The notes under the pieces were generated by a model, which was not told where the DNA came from, searched no databases, and was given only the letters and a program-made list of their open reading frames with translations. The position numbers and the translations under genes were made by a program. Shown here in pieces: positions 17,681 to 28,578 of a stretch of DNA of 64,000 nucleotides (position 1 is the first letter of the stretch; each line of letters opens with the position of its first letter). This DNA comes from Escherichia sp. E1V33 (GTDB lineage: Bacteria > Pseudomonadota > Gammaproteobacteria > Enterobacterales > Enterobacteriaceae). Where the stretch lies: NCBI RefSeq assembly GCF_004211955.1, contig NZ_RHJI01000005.1:245236-309235 (forward strand), given 5' to 3'.

Positions 17681-17835
17681 TCAAATACTACACGTTTAGC
17701 CCGTTGTTAATAAAGCAAAACCATCTCATTTTCCTGCTGCCACCCTTTTTTATCCTTACCTTCCAGCAGCACTAATTATCAACAACTTACCATCATCATC
17801 AAAAAAAGGGTCTGAACCTCCTCCACCCCATAAAT
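17681..17835 (-). promoter_or_regulatory. Leader of CRISPR array 2
   Basis: A perfect IHF consensus is at 17777-17789 (97 bp from the repeat) and a weaker match is at 17697-17709 (17 bp). Inverted arms ACCCTTTTT (17742-17750) and AAAAAGGGT (17803-17811) are also present. Every element sits at the same distance from the first repeat as in array 1, although the intervening sequence differs, so these positions look selected. Confidence 0.8.
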
Positions 17836-17836
17836 A

Positions 17837-17870
17837 AAAAGTCCGTAACCCCTGACGAGATTACGGACTT
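17837..17870 (-). terminator. Terminator of clpA
   Basis: AAGTCCGTAA (17839-17848) pairs with TTACGGACTT (17861-17870). On the minus strand the hairpin runs into TTTTTATTTAT, 24 bp after clpA. Confidence 0.85.
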
Positions 17871-17893
17871 CATCAACCTACCTAAAAATCTGA

Positions 17894-20170
17894 TTAATGC
17901 GCGGCTTCCGGTTTATGCTTTTGTGCACTCTGGAACCCGTAGGTCAGCTCATTTTTCTCTTTATCCAGCGCGACGGTCACCTGGCCACCATCCACCAGCG
18001 AACCAAACAGCAATTCGTTAGCGAGCGGTTTTTTCAGGTTGTCCTGAATGACGCGTGCCATCGGACGTGCGCCCATCGCCCGGTCGTAGCCTTTCTCGGC
18101 CAGCCAGTTACGCGCTTCCTGACTCACTTCCAGAGAAACACCTTTCTGATCCAACTGAACCTGCAACTCGACGATAAACTTATCCACTACCTGGTGGATC
18201 ACGTCTGTAGAGAGATGATCGAACCAGATAATGTTGTCGAGACGGTTACGGAACTCCGGCGTAAAGATCTTCTTGATCTCTTCCATCGCATCGGTGCTGT
18301 TATCCTGCTGGATAAGACCAATGGATTTACGCTCGGTTTCACGTACCCCGGCGTTGGTGGTCATCACCAGCACCACGTTACGGAAGTCCGCCTTGCGCCC
18401 GTTGTTATCGGTCAGCGTGCCGTTGTCCATCACCTGCAACAGAATGTTGAACACGTCCGGATGCGCTTTCTCGATTTCGTCCAGCAGCAGCACCGCGTGC
18501 GGATGCTTGATGACGGCATCGGTCAGCAGACCGCCCTGATCAAAACCAACGTATCCTGGAGGCGCACCAATCAAACGACTAACGGTATGACGTTCCATAT
18601 ATTCGGACATATCAAAGCGCAGAAGCTCAATACCCAGTGCTTTGGAAAGCTGTACCGTCACCTCGGTTTTCCCGACCCCGGTTGGACCAGCAAACAGGAA
18701 TGAACCAACTGGTTTATGTTCGTGACCTAAACCCGCACGCGCCATCTTGATGGCCTCGGTAAGCGCTTCAATGGCTTTATCCTGACCGAAGACCAGCATT
18801 TTCAGGCGATCGCCAAGGTTTTTCAGCGTATCGCGGTCACTCTGAGACACGCTCTTCTCAGGGATACGTGCAATACGAGCTACCACGGACTCGATATCCG
18901 CCACATTCACCGTTTTCTTGCGCTTGCTTACCGGCATCAAACGTGCGCGAGCGCCCGCTTCGTCGATAACGTCAATCGCTTTGTCCGGCAGATGACGATC
19001 GTTAATGTATTTCACCGCCAGCTCCACCGCCGCACGCACCGCTTTCGCGGTATAACGCACATCGTGGTGCGCTTCGTACTTCGGTTTCAGTCCATTGATA
19101 ATTTGAACAGTTTCTTCGATCGACGGTTCAGTAATATCGATTTTCTGGAAGCGACGCGCCAGAGCACGGTCTTTCTCGAAAATGTTGCTGAACTCCTGAT
19201 AAGTCGTCGATCCAATCACGCGAATTTTACCGCTGGAGAGCAACGGTTTGATCAGGTTGGCTGCATCTACCTGCCCGCCAGACGCTGCGCCCGCTCCAAT
19301 GATGGTATGGATCTCATCGATAAACAGGATGCTGTTAGTATCCTGTTCCAGCTGCTTGAGCAACGCTTTAAAACGTTTTTCAAAGTCGCCGCGATATTTG
19401 GTGCCTGCTAACAGGGAGCCGATATCGAGAGAGTAAATCGTACAGTCAGCCATGATTTCCGGCACATCGCCCTGAACAATTCGCCAGGCAAGACCTTCAG
19501 CAATCGCCGTTTTACCGACGCCAGACTCCCCAACCAGCAGCGGGTTGTTTTTACGGCGACGGCAGAGAACCTGAATGGCGCGCTCCAGTTCCTTCTCACG
19601 ACCTATCAGCGGGTCAATTCCGCCCACGCGTGCAAGCTGGTTCAGGTTAGTCGTGAAATTCTCCATACGGTCCTCCCCACCAGCTTGTTCTTCACTGCCC
19701 GGCTGGTTTCCTGGTTCAGAAGACTGAGATGGCTCGTCTTTACGCGTGCCATGAGAAATAAAGTTCACCACATCAAGACGGCTGACTTCATGTTTGCGCA
19801 ACAAATACGCCGCCTGCGATTCCTGTTCGCTAAAGATAGCGACCAGAACATTCGCACCGGTAACTTCACTGCGACCGGAGGACTGAACATGGAAGACCGC
19901 ACGCTGCAATACACGCTGAAAACTCAAGGTCGGCTGCGTGTCGCGCTCCTCTTCACTGGCGGGCAGAACAGGTGTGGTTTGTTCAATAAAGGCTTCCAGT
20001 TCCTGACGGAGCGCAACCAGGTCCACGGAACACGCTTCCAGCGCCTCCCGGGCCGATGGGTTACTGAGCAATGCCAGTAACAAGTGCTCGACGGTCATAA
20101 ACTCATGACGGTGCTCGCGCGCTCTGGCGAAAGCCATGTTTAAACTGAGTTCCAGTTCTTGATTGAGCAT
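17894..20170 (-). CDS. clpA: ClpA, ATPase and unfoldase of the ClpAP protease
   Basis: A 758-residue class I Hsp100 protein. The N-domain ([20 protein letters not shown]) binds ClpS and substrates. Two AAA+ modules follow, with Walker A motifs GESGVGKT and GPTGVGKT and Walker B motifs LFIDEIH and LLDEIEK. The IGL-type loop that docks on ClpP is present as IGLIQQD. It unfolds proteins and feeds them to ClpP in the cytoplasm. The ATG at 20170 has GGGGGAGG upstream. It lies 30 bp after clpS in the usual clpS-clpA order and marks the backbone side of the CRISPR island. Confidence 0.99.
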   Translation of the reverse strand: MLNQELELSLNMAFARAREHRHEFMTVEHLLLALLSNPSAREALEACSVDLVALRQELEAFIEQTTPVLPASEEERDTQPTLSFQRVLQRAVFHVQSSGRSEVTGANVLVAIFSEQESQAAYLLRKHEVSRLDVVNFISHGTRKDEPSQSSEPGNQPGSEEQAGGEDRMENFTTNLNQLARVGGIDPLIGREKELERAIQVLCRRRKNNPLLVGESGVGKTAIAEGLAWRIVQGDVPEIMADCTIYSLDIGSLLAGTKYRGDFEKRFKALLKQLEQDTNSILFIDEIHTIIGAGAASGGQVDAANLIKPLLSSGKIRVIGSTTYQEFSNIFEKDRALARRFQKIDITEPSIEETVQIINGLKPKYEAHHDVRYTAKAVRAAVELAVKYINDRHLPDKAIDVIDEAGARARLMPVSKRKKTVNVADIESVVARIARIPEKSVSQSDRDTLKNLGDRLKMLVFGQDKAIEALTEAIKMARAGLGHEHKPVGSFLFAGPTGVGKTEVTVQLSKALGIELLRFDMSEYMERHTVSRLIGAPPGYVGFDQGGLLTDAVIKHPHAVLLLDEIEKAHPDVFNILLQVMDNGTLTDNNGRKADFRNVVLVMTTNAGVRETERKSIGLIQQDNSTDAMEEIKKIFTPEFRNRLDNIIWFDHLSTDVIHQVVDKFIVELQVQLDQKGVSLEVSQEARNWLAEKGYDRAMGARPMARVIQDNLKKPLANELLFGSLVDGGQVTVALDKEKNELTYGFQSAQKHKPEAAH

Positions 20171-20200
20171 AGGCACCTCCCCCAATTTTTATACCTGCAT

Positions 20201-20521
20201 TCAGGCTTTTTCCAGCGTACACAGCAATGGATGCTCGTTCTCCCTTGCGTACTTGTTCACCATCGCCACTTTGGTTTCTGCAACCTCAGCGGTAAAGACT
20301 CCGCAAATGGCCTTCCCCTGGTAGTGAACAGCAAGCATCAATTGCGTTGCACGTTCTACATCATAAGAAAAGAATTTTTGTAACACGTCAATAACAAACT
20401 CCATTGGAGTGTAATCATCATTGACTAATATCACTTTATACATAGATGGCGGTTTTAGCGCGTCGCGAACTTTTTCTTCCGCCAGTTGATCAAAGTCCAG
20501 CCAGTCGTTCGTTTTACCCAT
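20201..20521 (-). CDS. clpS: ClpS, N-end rule adaptor for ClpAP
   Basis: A 106-residue adaptor that binds N-terminal Leu, Phe, Trp or Tyr of degradation substrates and hands them to ClpA. The conserved binding-pocket segment [15 protein letters not shown] and the later [13 protein letters not shown] are both present. It sits directly upstream of its partner clpA. Length and sequence match the E. coli protein. Confidence 0.99.
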
Positions 20522-20843
20522 TGTCAGTTATCATCTTCGGTTACGGTTACCGGCAGAACGCTCTGCCGCTGACAAGAGCGTATTTGCCTGACCAATCTAC
20601 TCCACATGATAGATAATTATCATCTATCGTTGGTATAAGCGACATCAGTGACATTACTGTCAATAGCGTTAACTGCTTCAAATTTTTGATGCATACCTAC
20701 CCCCTGGCCCCTGTCAAACGCTTGACGACTCGCCCCATTTCTCTAAATTGTATTTCTAGAGTTGGCGAGGTTTTGAACTGCCCCCTCTCTGACCCCGGTT
20801 TATTCCATCTTACTTGTATAAGATTTGCGAAGGATGTCGAAGC
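20522..20843. other. clpS-cspD divergent intergenic region
   Basis: A 322-bp non-coding gap holds the promoters of clpS (minus) and cspD (plus). cspD has a long 5' region with the ribosome site GAAGGA about 10 nt before its ATG. Short open frames here are not supported. I could not pick a single promoter with confidence. Confidence 0.5.
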
Positions 20844-21068
20844 ATGGAAAAGGGTACTGTTAAGTGGTTCAACAATGCCAAAGGGTTCGGTTTCATCTGC
20901 CCTGAAGGCGGTGGCGAAGATATTTTCGCTCATTATTCCACCATCCAGATGGATGGTTACAGAACGCTAAAAGCTGGGCAACCCGTTCAGTTTGATGTCC
21001 ACCAAGGGCCAAAAGGCAATCACGCCAGTGTTATTGTGCCCGTCGAAGTAGAAGTAGCAGTCGCATAG
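20844..21068 (+). CDS. cspD: CspD, cold-shock-like inhibitor of DNA replication
   Basis: A 74-residue cold-shock-domain protein with the RNP motifs KGFGFI and DIFAHY. In E. coli it is made in stationary phase and starvation, not cold shock, binds single-stranded DNA and blocks replication. The Lon protease degrades it. The start at 20844 gives the standard length; the frame is open ten codons upstream. It ends just before a bidirectional terminator shared with macB. Confidence 0.97.
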   Translation: MEKGTVKWFNNAKGFGFICPEGGGEDIFAHYSTIQMDGYRTLKAGQPVQFDVHQGPKGNHASVIVPVEVEVAVA

Positions 21069-21100
21069 CTCTTCTGTCTCATTGTGTACATCCTAAAGGC

Positions 21101-21130
21101 AAAATGCCAGCCCGATCGGCTGGCATTTTT
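21101..21130. terminator. Bidirectional terminator between cspD and macB
   Basis: A 12-bp stem AAAATGCCAGCC/GGCTGGCATTTT with a 5-nt loop and T-runs on both sides separates two convergent genes. Confidence 0.9.
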
Positions 21131-21140
21131 ATCTCAAAAA

Positions 21141-23087
21141 TCACTCTCGCGCCAAAGCATCCACTGGATCCAACCGTGCCGCATTTCGTGCAGGTAGCCA
21201 GCCAAATAAAATGCCCGTAACGGTTGAGCATAAAAACGCCAGCAGCAACGCTAGTGGAGAAAAGCCTATCTCCCAGCCGGGTAAAAAAAGCTGTAAAGTG
21301 AAGGCAATTAACAGCGACAGCATTATCCCCATCGCGCCGCCCACCAGACAAACCAGCACGGCTTCAATCAGAAATTGTTGCAGAACATCGCTGGCACGCG
21401 CGCCAACGGCCATGCGAATACCAATTTCCCGCGTCCGCTCGGTTACTGACACCAGCATAATATTCATAACGCCAATGCCGCCTACCACCAGCGAAATAAC
21501 CGCTACCAGCGTCAAAAACAGTTGTAAAGTCCGTGTGGTTTTCTCAACTGTTTTCAAGACGCCGTCCATGTTCCAGGTAAAGAAGTCTTTTTTGCCGTGG
21601 CGCAGCGACAACAATCGGGTGAGTTGTTGTTCCGCTTCGCTGCTGTCATAGCCTTCTTTTACTCTCACAGTGATGGAGTTCAGCCACGACTGCCCCATAA
21701 CCCGCCCTGACATGGTGCTGTAAGGCAACCAGACGCGCAGCACTTTACTACTGCCGAACATCGACTGTTTCTCTTCCGCCACGCCGATGACTCTCGCAGG
21801 CATATTACCAACCAGAATGACCTCGCCAATCACATCGGCCTTATGCGGGAAAAGCTGGCGACGGGTGTTGCTGTCGAGAACCACCACCTGTGCGCGGCCG
21901 TTCAGTTGCTCCTGATTAAAGGTATTCCCTTCGCTGAAGGTCATGCCGTAGACATTGAAATAATCGCCGCTCACACCGTTGGCGCTGGCGGCAACATCAA
22001 CATTGTTATAACGCAGACGCAGGTTTTGCGAGACGGCGGGCGTGGCAGAGGCGACCCACGGTTGTTTTTGTATGGCGACTAAATCGTCGTACTTTAGCGC
22101 CTGCTGATATTGCGGATCGTCATCGCCAAAATCTTTCCCGGGATAGACATCAATGGTGTTGGTGCCGATAGAGCGAATATCTGCCAGTACCATTTGTTTA
22201 GCCGCGTCGCCTACTACGACGATAGAAACCACCGACGCAATACCAATAATAATCCCCAGCATGGTCAGTAAGGTGCGCATTTTATTCGCTGCCAGCGCCC
22301 GCCACGCCATCGTCAGCGCCTCATTAAAACCGCTGACGAACTGCCGCCAGCCAGACACCGTTTTGACTATCGGTTCCGTCCTCGTGGCGGTATTCATCTT
22401 TTCAATAGCAGGAGGATTACGCACAATTTCGCCGTCACGAATTTCGATCACCCGCTCCGCCTGAGACGCAACCTGTGGATCGTGGGTAACGATAATCACC
22501 GTGTGTCCGCGATCGCGCAACTGATGCAATATCGCCATCACCTCTTCGCCAGAATGGCTGTCCAGTGCGCCGGTAGGTTCATCGGCGAGGATCACCTGCC
22601 CGCCGTTCATTAACGCACGAGCAATACTGACACGCTGCTGCTGGCCACCGGAAAGCTGGGCGGGGTAATAATCCAGCCGTTCTTCCAGTCCCAGTCGTTG
22701 CAGCAACTCCTGAGCGCGCAGCAATCGCTGTTTACGCTCAAGTCCGGCATAGACGGCGGGAACTTCGACGTTTTGCTCGGCGGTTAAATGTGAAAGCAAG
22801 TGGTAACGCTGGAAAATAAAGCCGAAATGCTCGCGACGAAGCTGCGCCAGCGCATCGGCGTCCAGCTTGGCAACATCCTGGCCGGCAACGCGATAGGTTC
22901 CACTGGTCGCTTTATCCAGGCAGCCGAGGATATTCATCAGGGTCGATTTACCGGAGCCCGAAGCGCCGACAATTGCCACCATCTCACCGGCATAAATATC
23001 CAGGCTGATGCCCTTTAGCACTTCAACCTGCTCGTCTCCAGCGGGATAGCTACGGCGAATATCCTTTAGTTCGAGCAAGGGCGTCAT
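21141..23087 (-). CDS. macB: MacB, ABC transporter of the MacAB-TolC efflux pump
   Basis: A 648-residue inner-membrane protein. The N-terminal ATPase domain has Walker [10 protein letters not shown], signature LSGGQQQR and Walker [14 protein letters not shown] transmembrane helix near residue 275, a large periplasmic domain and three C-terminal helices follow. It drives TolC-dependent export of macrolides and of heat-stable enterotoxin and other peptides. Its ATG overlaps the macA stop by 4 bp, as usual. Length and sequence match E. coli. Confidence 0.98.
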   Translation of the reverse strand: MTPLLELKDIRRSYPAGDEQVEVLKGISLDIYAGEMVAIVGASGSGKSTLMNILGCLDKATSGTYRVAGQDVAKLDADALAQLRREHFGFIFQRYHLLSHLTAEQNVEVPAVYAGLERKQRLLRAQELLQRLGLEERLDYYPAQLSGGQQQRVSIARALMNGGQVILADEPTGALDSHSGEEVMAILHQLRDRGHTVIIVTHDPQVASQAERVIEIRDGEIVRNPPAIEKMNTATRTEPIVKTVSGWRQFVSGFNEALTMAWRALAANKMRTLLTMLGIIIGIASVVSIVVVGDAAKQMVLADIRSIGTNTIDVYPGKDFGDDDPQYQQALKYDDLVAIQKQPWVASATPAVSQNLRLRYNNVDVAASANGVSGDYFNVYGMTFSEGNTFNQEQLNGRAQVVVLDSNTRRQLFPHKADVIGEVILVGNMPARVIGVAEEKQSMFGSSKVLRVWLPYSTMSGRVMGQSWLNSITVRVKEGYDSSEAEQQLTRLLSLRHGKKDFFTWNMDGVLKTVEKTTRTLQLFLTLVAVISLVVGGIGVMNIMLVSVTERTREIGIRMAVGARASDVLQQFLIEAVLVCLVGGAMGIMLSLLIAFTLQLFLPGWEIGFSPLALLLAFLCSTVTGILFGWLPARNAARLDPVDALARE

Positions 23088-24199
23088 TGTGCAGCTCCTG
23101 GTTTGGCCTCACCAATCACTACTTCATCGCCCGCTTCCAGCCCTTTGACAATCTCAACATCGGTGTCGTTACGCGCGCCAATCGTCACTTCGCGCTCGCG
23201 TATTTCGCCATTACGCAGCAGTTTGATTTTATAACGGTTATCGCCAACCGAATCCCCCAGTGCCGACAACGGAATGGTGAGTACGTTTTTCACGTCAGCG
23301 AGTTGAATGTGGACCTGCGCAGTCATATCCAGGCGCAGTAAACCATTGGGGTTTGGCACTTCAAAACGGGCGTAGTAGAAAATGGCGTCGTTGACCTTTT
23401 CTGGCGTTGGCAGCACATCTTTAATCTGCCCTTCGTAGCGCGTCAGCGGATCGCCGAGCACGGTGAACCAGGCTTTTTGACCTGGTTTCAGGTGAATGAC
23501 ATCCGCTTCCGACACCTGTGCTTTCACCAGCATGGTACTCATATCCGCCAGGGTCAGAATGTTTGGCGCTTGTTGTGCGGCAATTACCGTCTGCCCTTGC
23601 AGAGTGGTGATTTGCGTGACTTCACCTGCCATCGGAGCAACGATGCGGGTGTAATCGAGATTCGTTTTCGCCGTGTCGAGAGACGCCTGATTCCGTTTGA
23701 TTTGCGCGTCGATTGTACCTATTTGCGCCTGTTTAACTGCCATCTCCGTCGCTGCGGTGTCGAGATCCTGTTGCGAAACCGCCTGCGTTTGCGCCAGTCG
23801 TTGCTGGCGTGAGTATGTCACCCGTGCCAGTTTCAGTTCTGCTTCTGCCTGTTGCCTTTGCGCACGCAACTCCATCAGTGTCGCTTCCACTTCCTTGATC
23901 TGGTTTTCTGCCTGTTCAGGATCAATAACCCCTAAAAGCTGATCTTTTTTTACTTTATCGCCAATCGCCACCGACAGCGTTTTCAACTGCCCGCTGACCT
24001 GCGCACCTACATCAACCTTTCTTAGCGCGTCCAGTTTTCCGGTCGCCAGCACGCTTTGCTGCAAATCACCGGGGCGCACAATCAATGTCTGATAAGTCGG
24101 CACTGGCGCATTGAGTGTTCTCCACAACGCAATCAGCGCGACGATGACGATCGCCAGCGCAATAACGTAACGCTTCTTAAGGTTTTTTCGCTTTTTCAT
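23084..24199 (-). CDS. macA: MacA, periplasmic adaptor of MacAB-TolC
   Basis: A 371-residue membrane-fusion protein. One N-terminal transmembrane helix ([15 protein letters not shown]) is followed by a lipoyl-like domain, a long alpha-helical hairpin (about residues 90-170, rich in Gln and Lys), the second lipoyl half and beta-barrel domains. It bridges MacB and TolC and stimulates MacB ATPase. It is the first gene of the macAB operon and is full length. Confidence 0.98.
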   Translation of the reverse strand: MKKRKNLKKRYVIALAIVIVALIALWRTLNAPVPTYQTLIVRPGDLQQSVLATGKLDALRKVDVGAQVSGQLKTLSVAIGDKVKKDQLLGVIDPEQAENQIKEVEATLMELRAQRQQAEAELKLARVTYSRQQRLAQTQAVSQQDLDTAATEMAVKQAQIGTIDAQIKRNQASLDTAKTNLDYTRIVAPMAGEVTQITTLQGQTVIAAQQAPNILTLADMSTMLVKAQVSEADVIHLKPGQKAWFTVLGDPLTRYEGQIKDVLPTPEKVNDAIFYYARFEVPNPNGLLRLDMTAQVHIQLADVKNVLTIPLSALGDSVGDNRYKIKLLRNGEIREREVTIGARNDTDVEIVKGLEAGDEVVIGEAKPGAAQ

Positions 24200-24314
24200 A
24201 AATATTCTGAATGCTCCATATGCGCGTAAGGGGCTGCCAACTTCAACGAAACATCAACAAAAATATAAAATTTACGTTAGTAATCACACGATTGATGTTT
24301 GGTTAAGATGCCCG

Positions 24315-25307
24315 ATGGTGAAATCGGCGTTACGTATAATCATTGATTTTATGAATATGTCTCAGTTCACTGAACGAGCATTTACACCATCTGAATCTCT
24401 TAGCAGCATGTCTCTTTTCCTTAGTCTGGCAGGGGGTCAGTGGCGGCCGGGTAAATTCTGGCATCGCCGTCGGTTTCGCCAGAAATTTTTACTGCGCTCT
24501 TTGATTATGCCGCGTTTAAGCGTTGAGTGGATGAACGAACTCTCCCACTGGCCTAACCTCAGGACGCTGTTAATGCGTCAGCCGCGCTTACCGGTTCGCC
24601 TGCATCGCCCTTACCTTGCCGTGAATATGACCCGTAAGCAATTGCTGGAGGCGTTACGTTACCATTATGCGTTGCTGCGCGCGTGCATGTCGGCGGAAGA
24701 GTTCAGCTTATATTTGAACACCCCGGGACTGCAACTTGCGAAGCTGGAAGGAAAAAACGGCGAGCAGTTCACCCTTGAACTGACCATGATGATCTCAATG
24801 GATAAGGAAGGTGACAGCACAATTCTGTTCCGCAACAACGAAGGTATTCCTCTGGCGGAGATCACATTCACACTGTGTGAGTATCAGCGGAAAAGGACGT
24901 TATTTATAGGCGGGCTGCAAGGTGCGAAATGGGAAATTCCGCACCAACAGATCCAGAATGCGACGAAAGCCTGCCACGGGCTATTTCCCAAACGACTCGT
25001 GATGGAAGCGGTCTGCCTCTTTGCGCAACGCTTACAGGTCGAACAAATTATTGCTGTCAGCAATGAAACACATATTTACCGCAGCCTGCGTTATCGCGAT
25101 AAGGAAGGAAAAATCCATGCTGACTATAACGCGTTCTGGGAGTCGGTTGGCGGCAAATGCGATGCAGAGCGGCATTATCGGCTTCCTGATCAAATAGCGC
25201 GAAAAGAGATTGCGGAGATCGCCAGTAAAAAGCGGGCTGAATACCGCCGACGCTACGAAATGCTCGACGCTATTCAGCCTCAGATTGCCATGATGTTTCG
25301 CGGTTAA
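24315..25307 (+). CDS. ybjX: YbjX, VirK-family protein (DUF535)
   Basis: A 330-residue protein related to Salmonella VirK and Shigella factors linked to PhoP-controlled envelope and peptide-resistance phenotypes. It lacks an obvious signal peptide. Family segments include FIGGLQGAKWEIPHQQIQNATKACHG-like sequence and VSNETHIYRSLRYRDKEGKIHADYNAFW-like sequence. The first ATG (24315) gives the usual annotated length; ATGs 12 and 14 codons downstream are possible and neither has a strong ribosome site. It diverges from macA and converges with ybjD, overlapping its end by 4 bp. The biochemical function is unknown. Confidence 0.9.
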   Translation: MVKSALRIIIDFMNMSQFTERAFTPSESLSSMSLFLSLAGGQWRPGKFWHRRRFRQKFLLRSLIMPRLSVEWMNELSHWPNLRTLLMRQPRLPVRLHRPYLAVNMTRKQLLEALRYHYALLRACMSAEEFSLYLNTPGLQLAKLEGKNGEQFTLELTMMISMDKEGDSTILFRNNEGIPLAEITFTLCEYQRKRTLFIGGLQGAKWEIPHQQIQNATKACHGLFPKRLVMEAVCLFAQRLQVEQIIAVSNETHIYRSLRYRDKEGKIHADYNAFWESVGGKCDAERHYRLPDQIARKEIAEIASKKRAEYRRRYEMLDAIQPQIAMMFRG

Positions 25308-26962
25308 TCAGCCCGACCACGAGCCAACCATAGCACGCGCGAGAACATTTTTTTCAGCAACGTAGGCACTGATTCCACACCGCGCCGTCCGGCCTCCATG
25401 GCAACTTCAATGGCAAGGTCAGGCTTGGAAGAGCGATGGATCGCTTTTGAAATAACTTTGCGCAAATTCATCGGCACGTTTTCCGGGATCTGCGCCACGC
25501 GATGGAACACGTCGGAAAACCCCTGACGATACATAAAATGTTCCATATCCAGCGCCGGTAACGTTGTCAAATGTTCACGTTCAGCTTCGCGATCGTTATT
25601 CAGCAGGCTGCGCACCGTTGCGGCATATTTCTTCCCGGCTTCATCGCCATCGACCAGCACATGCCACTCAATCCCCATCCGCCGGGCAAATTTAACCAGT
25701 GGTTTTAGCCCGGACTGGGCAAACTCAATGACCTTAATCCCTTCGGCATCGAAATGGTGCCCACACTGGCGCGCCAGTTCGTTGATAACCCAGGTTTCCG
25801 TTTCCCCTTCCACCAGCAACCAGCAGCGAGCAAACAGCGATGACGGACGATTAAAACGAATGTGAAAAGAGATGCGGCGACTGTCTTCGGTGCTCAAGCC
25901 ACTTGGCCCCAGACGCCAGGCGGCAACGCGGGAAGATTCACGCACCAGACGGCAAACATGTTCCACTGGAGTTAACGAAAGTAGCTCGCCAGAGTTGGTG
26001 GTAGCAATGCGTTGTAAAGGCAAAAGATTCAACAGATGCCAGGCAACTGAAAGCATAATCGGATGCAGGCGGGTTTCTGGATCTTCTATTAGCAATAATG
26101 GACGCGCGTCTTTATCCAGCCGCAATGTCCCTTTTGCCTGCAATAAAGTGGCAAACAGGCCGAGTAAAATGACCCGATACGAGCGCCCTCCAGGTCTGTC
26201 AATCATCCGGTTGATGATATCGAGATAACGCCAACTCCGTTGCTCATTGCTGGCTCGCCGACGCATTAAGCGATATCTCGCCTGCCCGGCCCCTTGCTCC
26301 GAGAAATAATGCTCAAGCAGTTGCACCATTGCCGAAAGCCCTTGGCGAATCTGTCCATCGGAGAGATTTTGCGGGTGTGAGGATAACTCGCGGGCGAGAA
26401 AATCTAACTGCCGCGCGGTGACCTCCACATTAGGTACATTTGGTACAGTTCCATTGCGAATGCGGCGCATAAAGCGGGCGTCACGCAAACGCAGAACTGG
26501 CATCAACCGCACCAGGTGACGTGCCTGATCGTTAATATCTTCGACATCAATCGAATGCCCGTCTTTATCAAGAAAGCTGCGTAGTGTCATCACGCTGCCA
26601 TCTTCCGCACTCTCCCCTTCAAGACGGTAAAAAATGCGGTGATACCCATCGGTACAGGGTGTCCAGCATGCCTCAAGCGGGCGATAACGGCGTACACGAT
26701 GCCGTCCTGGCAGCGACTCGCGAAAGGTCAGAATGATATGCAGATGGTGTTCCCGGCCATTGATATCACCTGGCGGAAACCAGAAATCATCGCGATCAAA
26801 ATGGTAGAGGTCTGACTCTGGCGATAACAGCAGGGTTAAGGCGTCCAGCAAGCTGGATTTACCCCACGCGTTCTCCCCAATCAGGACGTTGTTTTGCTCC
26901 AGCATCAAAGACAATCGGTTGATACCGCGAAAGCCCACAATTTCAACGCGCTCAAGAATCAT
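25304..26962 (-). CDS. ybjD: YbjD, OLD-family ATPase/nuclease
   Basis: A 552-residue protein of the overcoming-lysogenization-defect family. The N-terminal ABC-type ATPase has Walker A IGENAWGKSS and the ATPase motif LLLIEDPETRLHP. The C-terminal Toprim domain has the Glu motif LLVEGETETWV and the Asp motif VLVDGDEAGKKYA. These residues suggest a metal-dependent nuclease, as in P2 Old. Its role in E. coli is not established. It is a fixed backbone gene, convergent with ybjX. Confidence 0.94.
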   Translation of the reverse strand: MILERVEIVGFRGINRLSLMLEQNNVLIGENAWGKSSLLDALTLLLSPESDLYHFDRDDFWFPPGDINGREHHLHIILTFRESLPGRHRVRRYRPLEACWTPCTDGYHRIFYRLEGESAEDGSVMTLRSFLDKDGHSIDVEDINDQARHLVRLMPVLRLRDARFMRRIRNGTVPNVPNVEVTARQLDFLARELSSHPQNLSDGQIRQGLSAMVQLLEHYFSEQGAGQARYRLMRRRASNEQRSWRYLDIINRMIDRPGGRSYRVILLGLFATLLQAKGTLRLDKDARPLLLIEDPETRLHPIMLSVAWHLLNLLPLQRIATTNSGELLSLTPVEHVCRLVRESSRVAAWRLGPSGLSTEDSRRISFHIRFNRPSSLFARCWLLVEGETETWVINELARQCGHHFDAEGIKVIEFAQSGLKPLVKFARRMGIEWHVLVDGDEAGKKYAATVRSLLNNDREAEREHLTTLPALDMEHFMYRQGFSDVFHRVAQIPENVPMNLRKVISKAIHRSSKPDLAIEVAMEAGRRGVESVPTLLKKMFSRVLWLARGRAD

Positions 26963-27387
26963 ATCCCCTCCAGAAATATGTTACTTTTCCTTTACTCTGG
27001 CAGTATAACGGGAAAGGCCGAGACAATACGTGACGACATCACAATTAAGCATGGCAAATGTCTGAAAAATGAGCGAATAATTGTGTTATACGTCTTTATG
27101 TTGCCTCTCCTTAAAAAAACAATAGAATCAAATAATTAACCTTGTAAATTATTTTTTATTACCTCTAAAGGCTTATTTCAGCCGTTTGCACTACACTGTC
27201 AATCAGGCAAATGACTATATGGGGGAACTGACTGTTGCCCTAAATCAAAATTACTGGATTTATTTATCTGGCGAATGGTTCGCCTTCGTTTTTAAAATAC
27301 CAATGCATTATTTCTGTCGTCATTTTTTACGACGACCCTATAAAACGACCATATTTTTCACAGGGTCAATTTTTAATTGAGGTGGAT
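26963..27387. other. ybjD-aqpZ intergenic region
   Basis: This AT-rich 425-bp gap holds the divergent promoters of ybjD and aqpZ. A -10-like TATAAA lies at 27339-27344, but its -35 is poor. Small open frames are AT-rich and lack ribosome sites. I see no RNA gene. Confidence 0.4.
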
Positions 27388-28083
27388 ATGTTCAGAAAAT
27401 TAGCAGCTGAATGTTTTGGTACTTTCTGGCTTGTATTTGGTGGCTGCGGTAGCGCCGTGCTGGCGGCAGCGTTCCCGGAATTAGGCATTGGCTTTGCCGG
27501 TGTCGCGCTGGCGTTTGGTCTGACCGTGCTGACGATGGCCTTCGCTGTCGGTCATATCTCCGGTGGCCACTTTAACCCGGCGGTCACTATTGGTTTATGG
27601 GCTGGCGGCCGTTTCCCGGCAAAAGAAGTGATTGGTTACGTAGTAGCCCAGGTTATCGGCGGTATTGTTGCGGCAGCACTGCTGTATTTAATCGCCAGCG
27701 GTAAAGCTGGGTTTGATGCGGCAGCAAGCGGCTTTGCTTCTAACGGTTATGGCGAGCATTCACCGGGCGGCTATTCCATGCTTTCTGCACTGGTGGTTGA
27801 ACTGGTATTGAGTGCGGGCTTCCTGTTAGTGATCCACGGTGCAACCGACAAATACGCTCCGGCAGGTTTTGCGCCGATCGCTATTGGTCTGGCCTTAACC
27901 CTGATTCACTTAATCAGTATTCCGGTGACTAACACTTCCGTTAACCCGGCGCGCAGCACCGCGGTTGCCATCTTCCAGGGCGGCTGGGCATTAGAACAAC
28001 TGTGGTTCTTCTGGGTGGTGCCAATTGTCGGTGGCATTATCGGTGGTCTAATTTACCGGACTCTGCTGGAAAAGCGTAATTAA
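27388..28083 (+). CDS. aqpZ: AqpZ, aquaporin water channel
   Basis: A 231-residue six-helix inner-membrane channel for water. It has both half-helix NPA motifs ([11 protein letters not shown] near residue 60 and TSVNPARST near 185), the latter with the Arg of the selectivity filter. The start at 27388 has GAGGTGG upstream. It is monocistronic and followed by a strong terminator. Confidence 0.98.
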   Translation: MFRKLAAECFGTFWLVFGGCGSAVLAAAFPELGIGFAGVALAFGLTVLTMAFAVGHISGGHFNPAVTIGLWAGGRFPAKEVIGYVVAQVIGGIVAAALLYLIASGKAGFDAAASGFASNGYGEHSPGGYSMLSALVVELVLSAGFLLVIHGATDKYAPAGFAPIAIGLALTLIHLISIPVTNTSVNPARSTAVAIFQGGWALEQLWFFWVVPIVGGIIGGLIYRTLLEKRN

Positions 28084-28092
28084 TTAACGCAG

Positions 28093-28122
28093 AAGGCCTG
28101 GCGTAATGTCAGGCCTTTTTTT
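28093..28122 (+). terminator. Terminator of aqpZ
   Basis: AAGGCCTG pairs with CAGGCCTT (28093-28117) and is followed by a run of T, 10 bp after the aqpZ stop. Confidence 0.9.
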
Positions 28123-28184
28123 AAGATGTTGTTATATGTTGATTCATCATCTTGTTGCGCTCCTTTCATGAGCTAAACCACATA

Positions 28185-28425
28185 TTGCCACTGGCGCAAG
28201 GAGCGCGCAGGGGGCGGCCAATCGCCGCCGCCCCCTGCACCCCCGGGCTCTGGCGAACAAAATCGCCGCTGCGCGGTGCCCTCGACTTATCCCTTACGGC
28301 TACCGGGTCGGGCGCGAGGTAACATCCCTGTAAAACGCGCCCTCAGCCCACATCCATGTGGGCTGCCCCGGCCTTCAGGGAACGCCTCGGCGATTTTGAC
28401 GCCACCAACATCGGTGCAGTTTGTA
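28185..28425. repeat. GC-rich intergenic element with nested inverted repeats
   Basis: About 240 bp of very GC-rich DNA sits in an AT-rich gap. The 11-bp sequences CAAAATCGCCG (28258-28268) and CGGCGATTTTG (28388-28398) are perfect inverted repeats. Between and beside them are further hairpins: GGGGGCGGC/GCCGCCCCC near 28211-28234 and GCCCACA/TGTGGGC near 28345-28365. There is no open frame with coding character. It looks like a dispersed non-coding repeat rather than part of lysO or aqpZ, but I cannot name the family. Confidence 0.5.
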
Positions 28426-28578
28426 ATTAAAGCGCAAGAATATCTTTAAATGAAAACGAATACTCTACTGCTCCTTATGCATAACATTTCCTTTTAATTG
28501 CAACTTTACTCGTCCTTCCGCTTTCAGTAGTGTGTCATCGCGCATTTCGACTTCTTTCTTTGCAAGGGCTGGGTTTTC

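Noticed and set aside
26963..27387. Small proteins upstream of aqpZ
   Set aside because: AT-rich open frames without ribosome sites or recognisable sequence; treated as promoter region.
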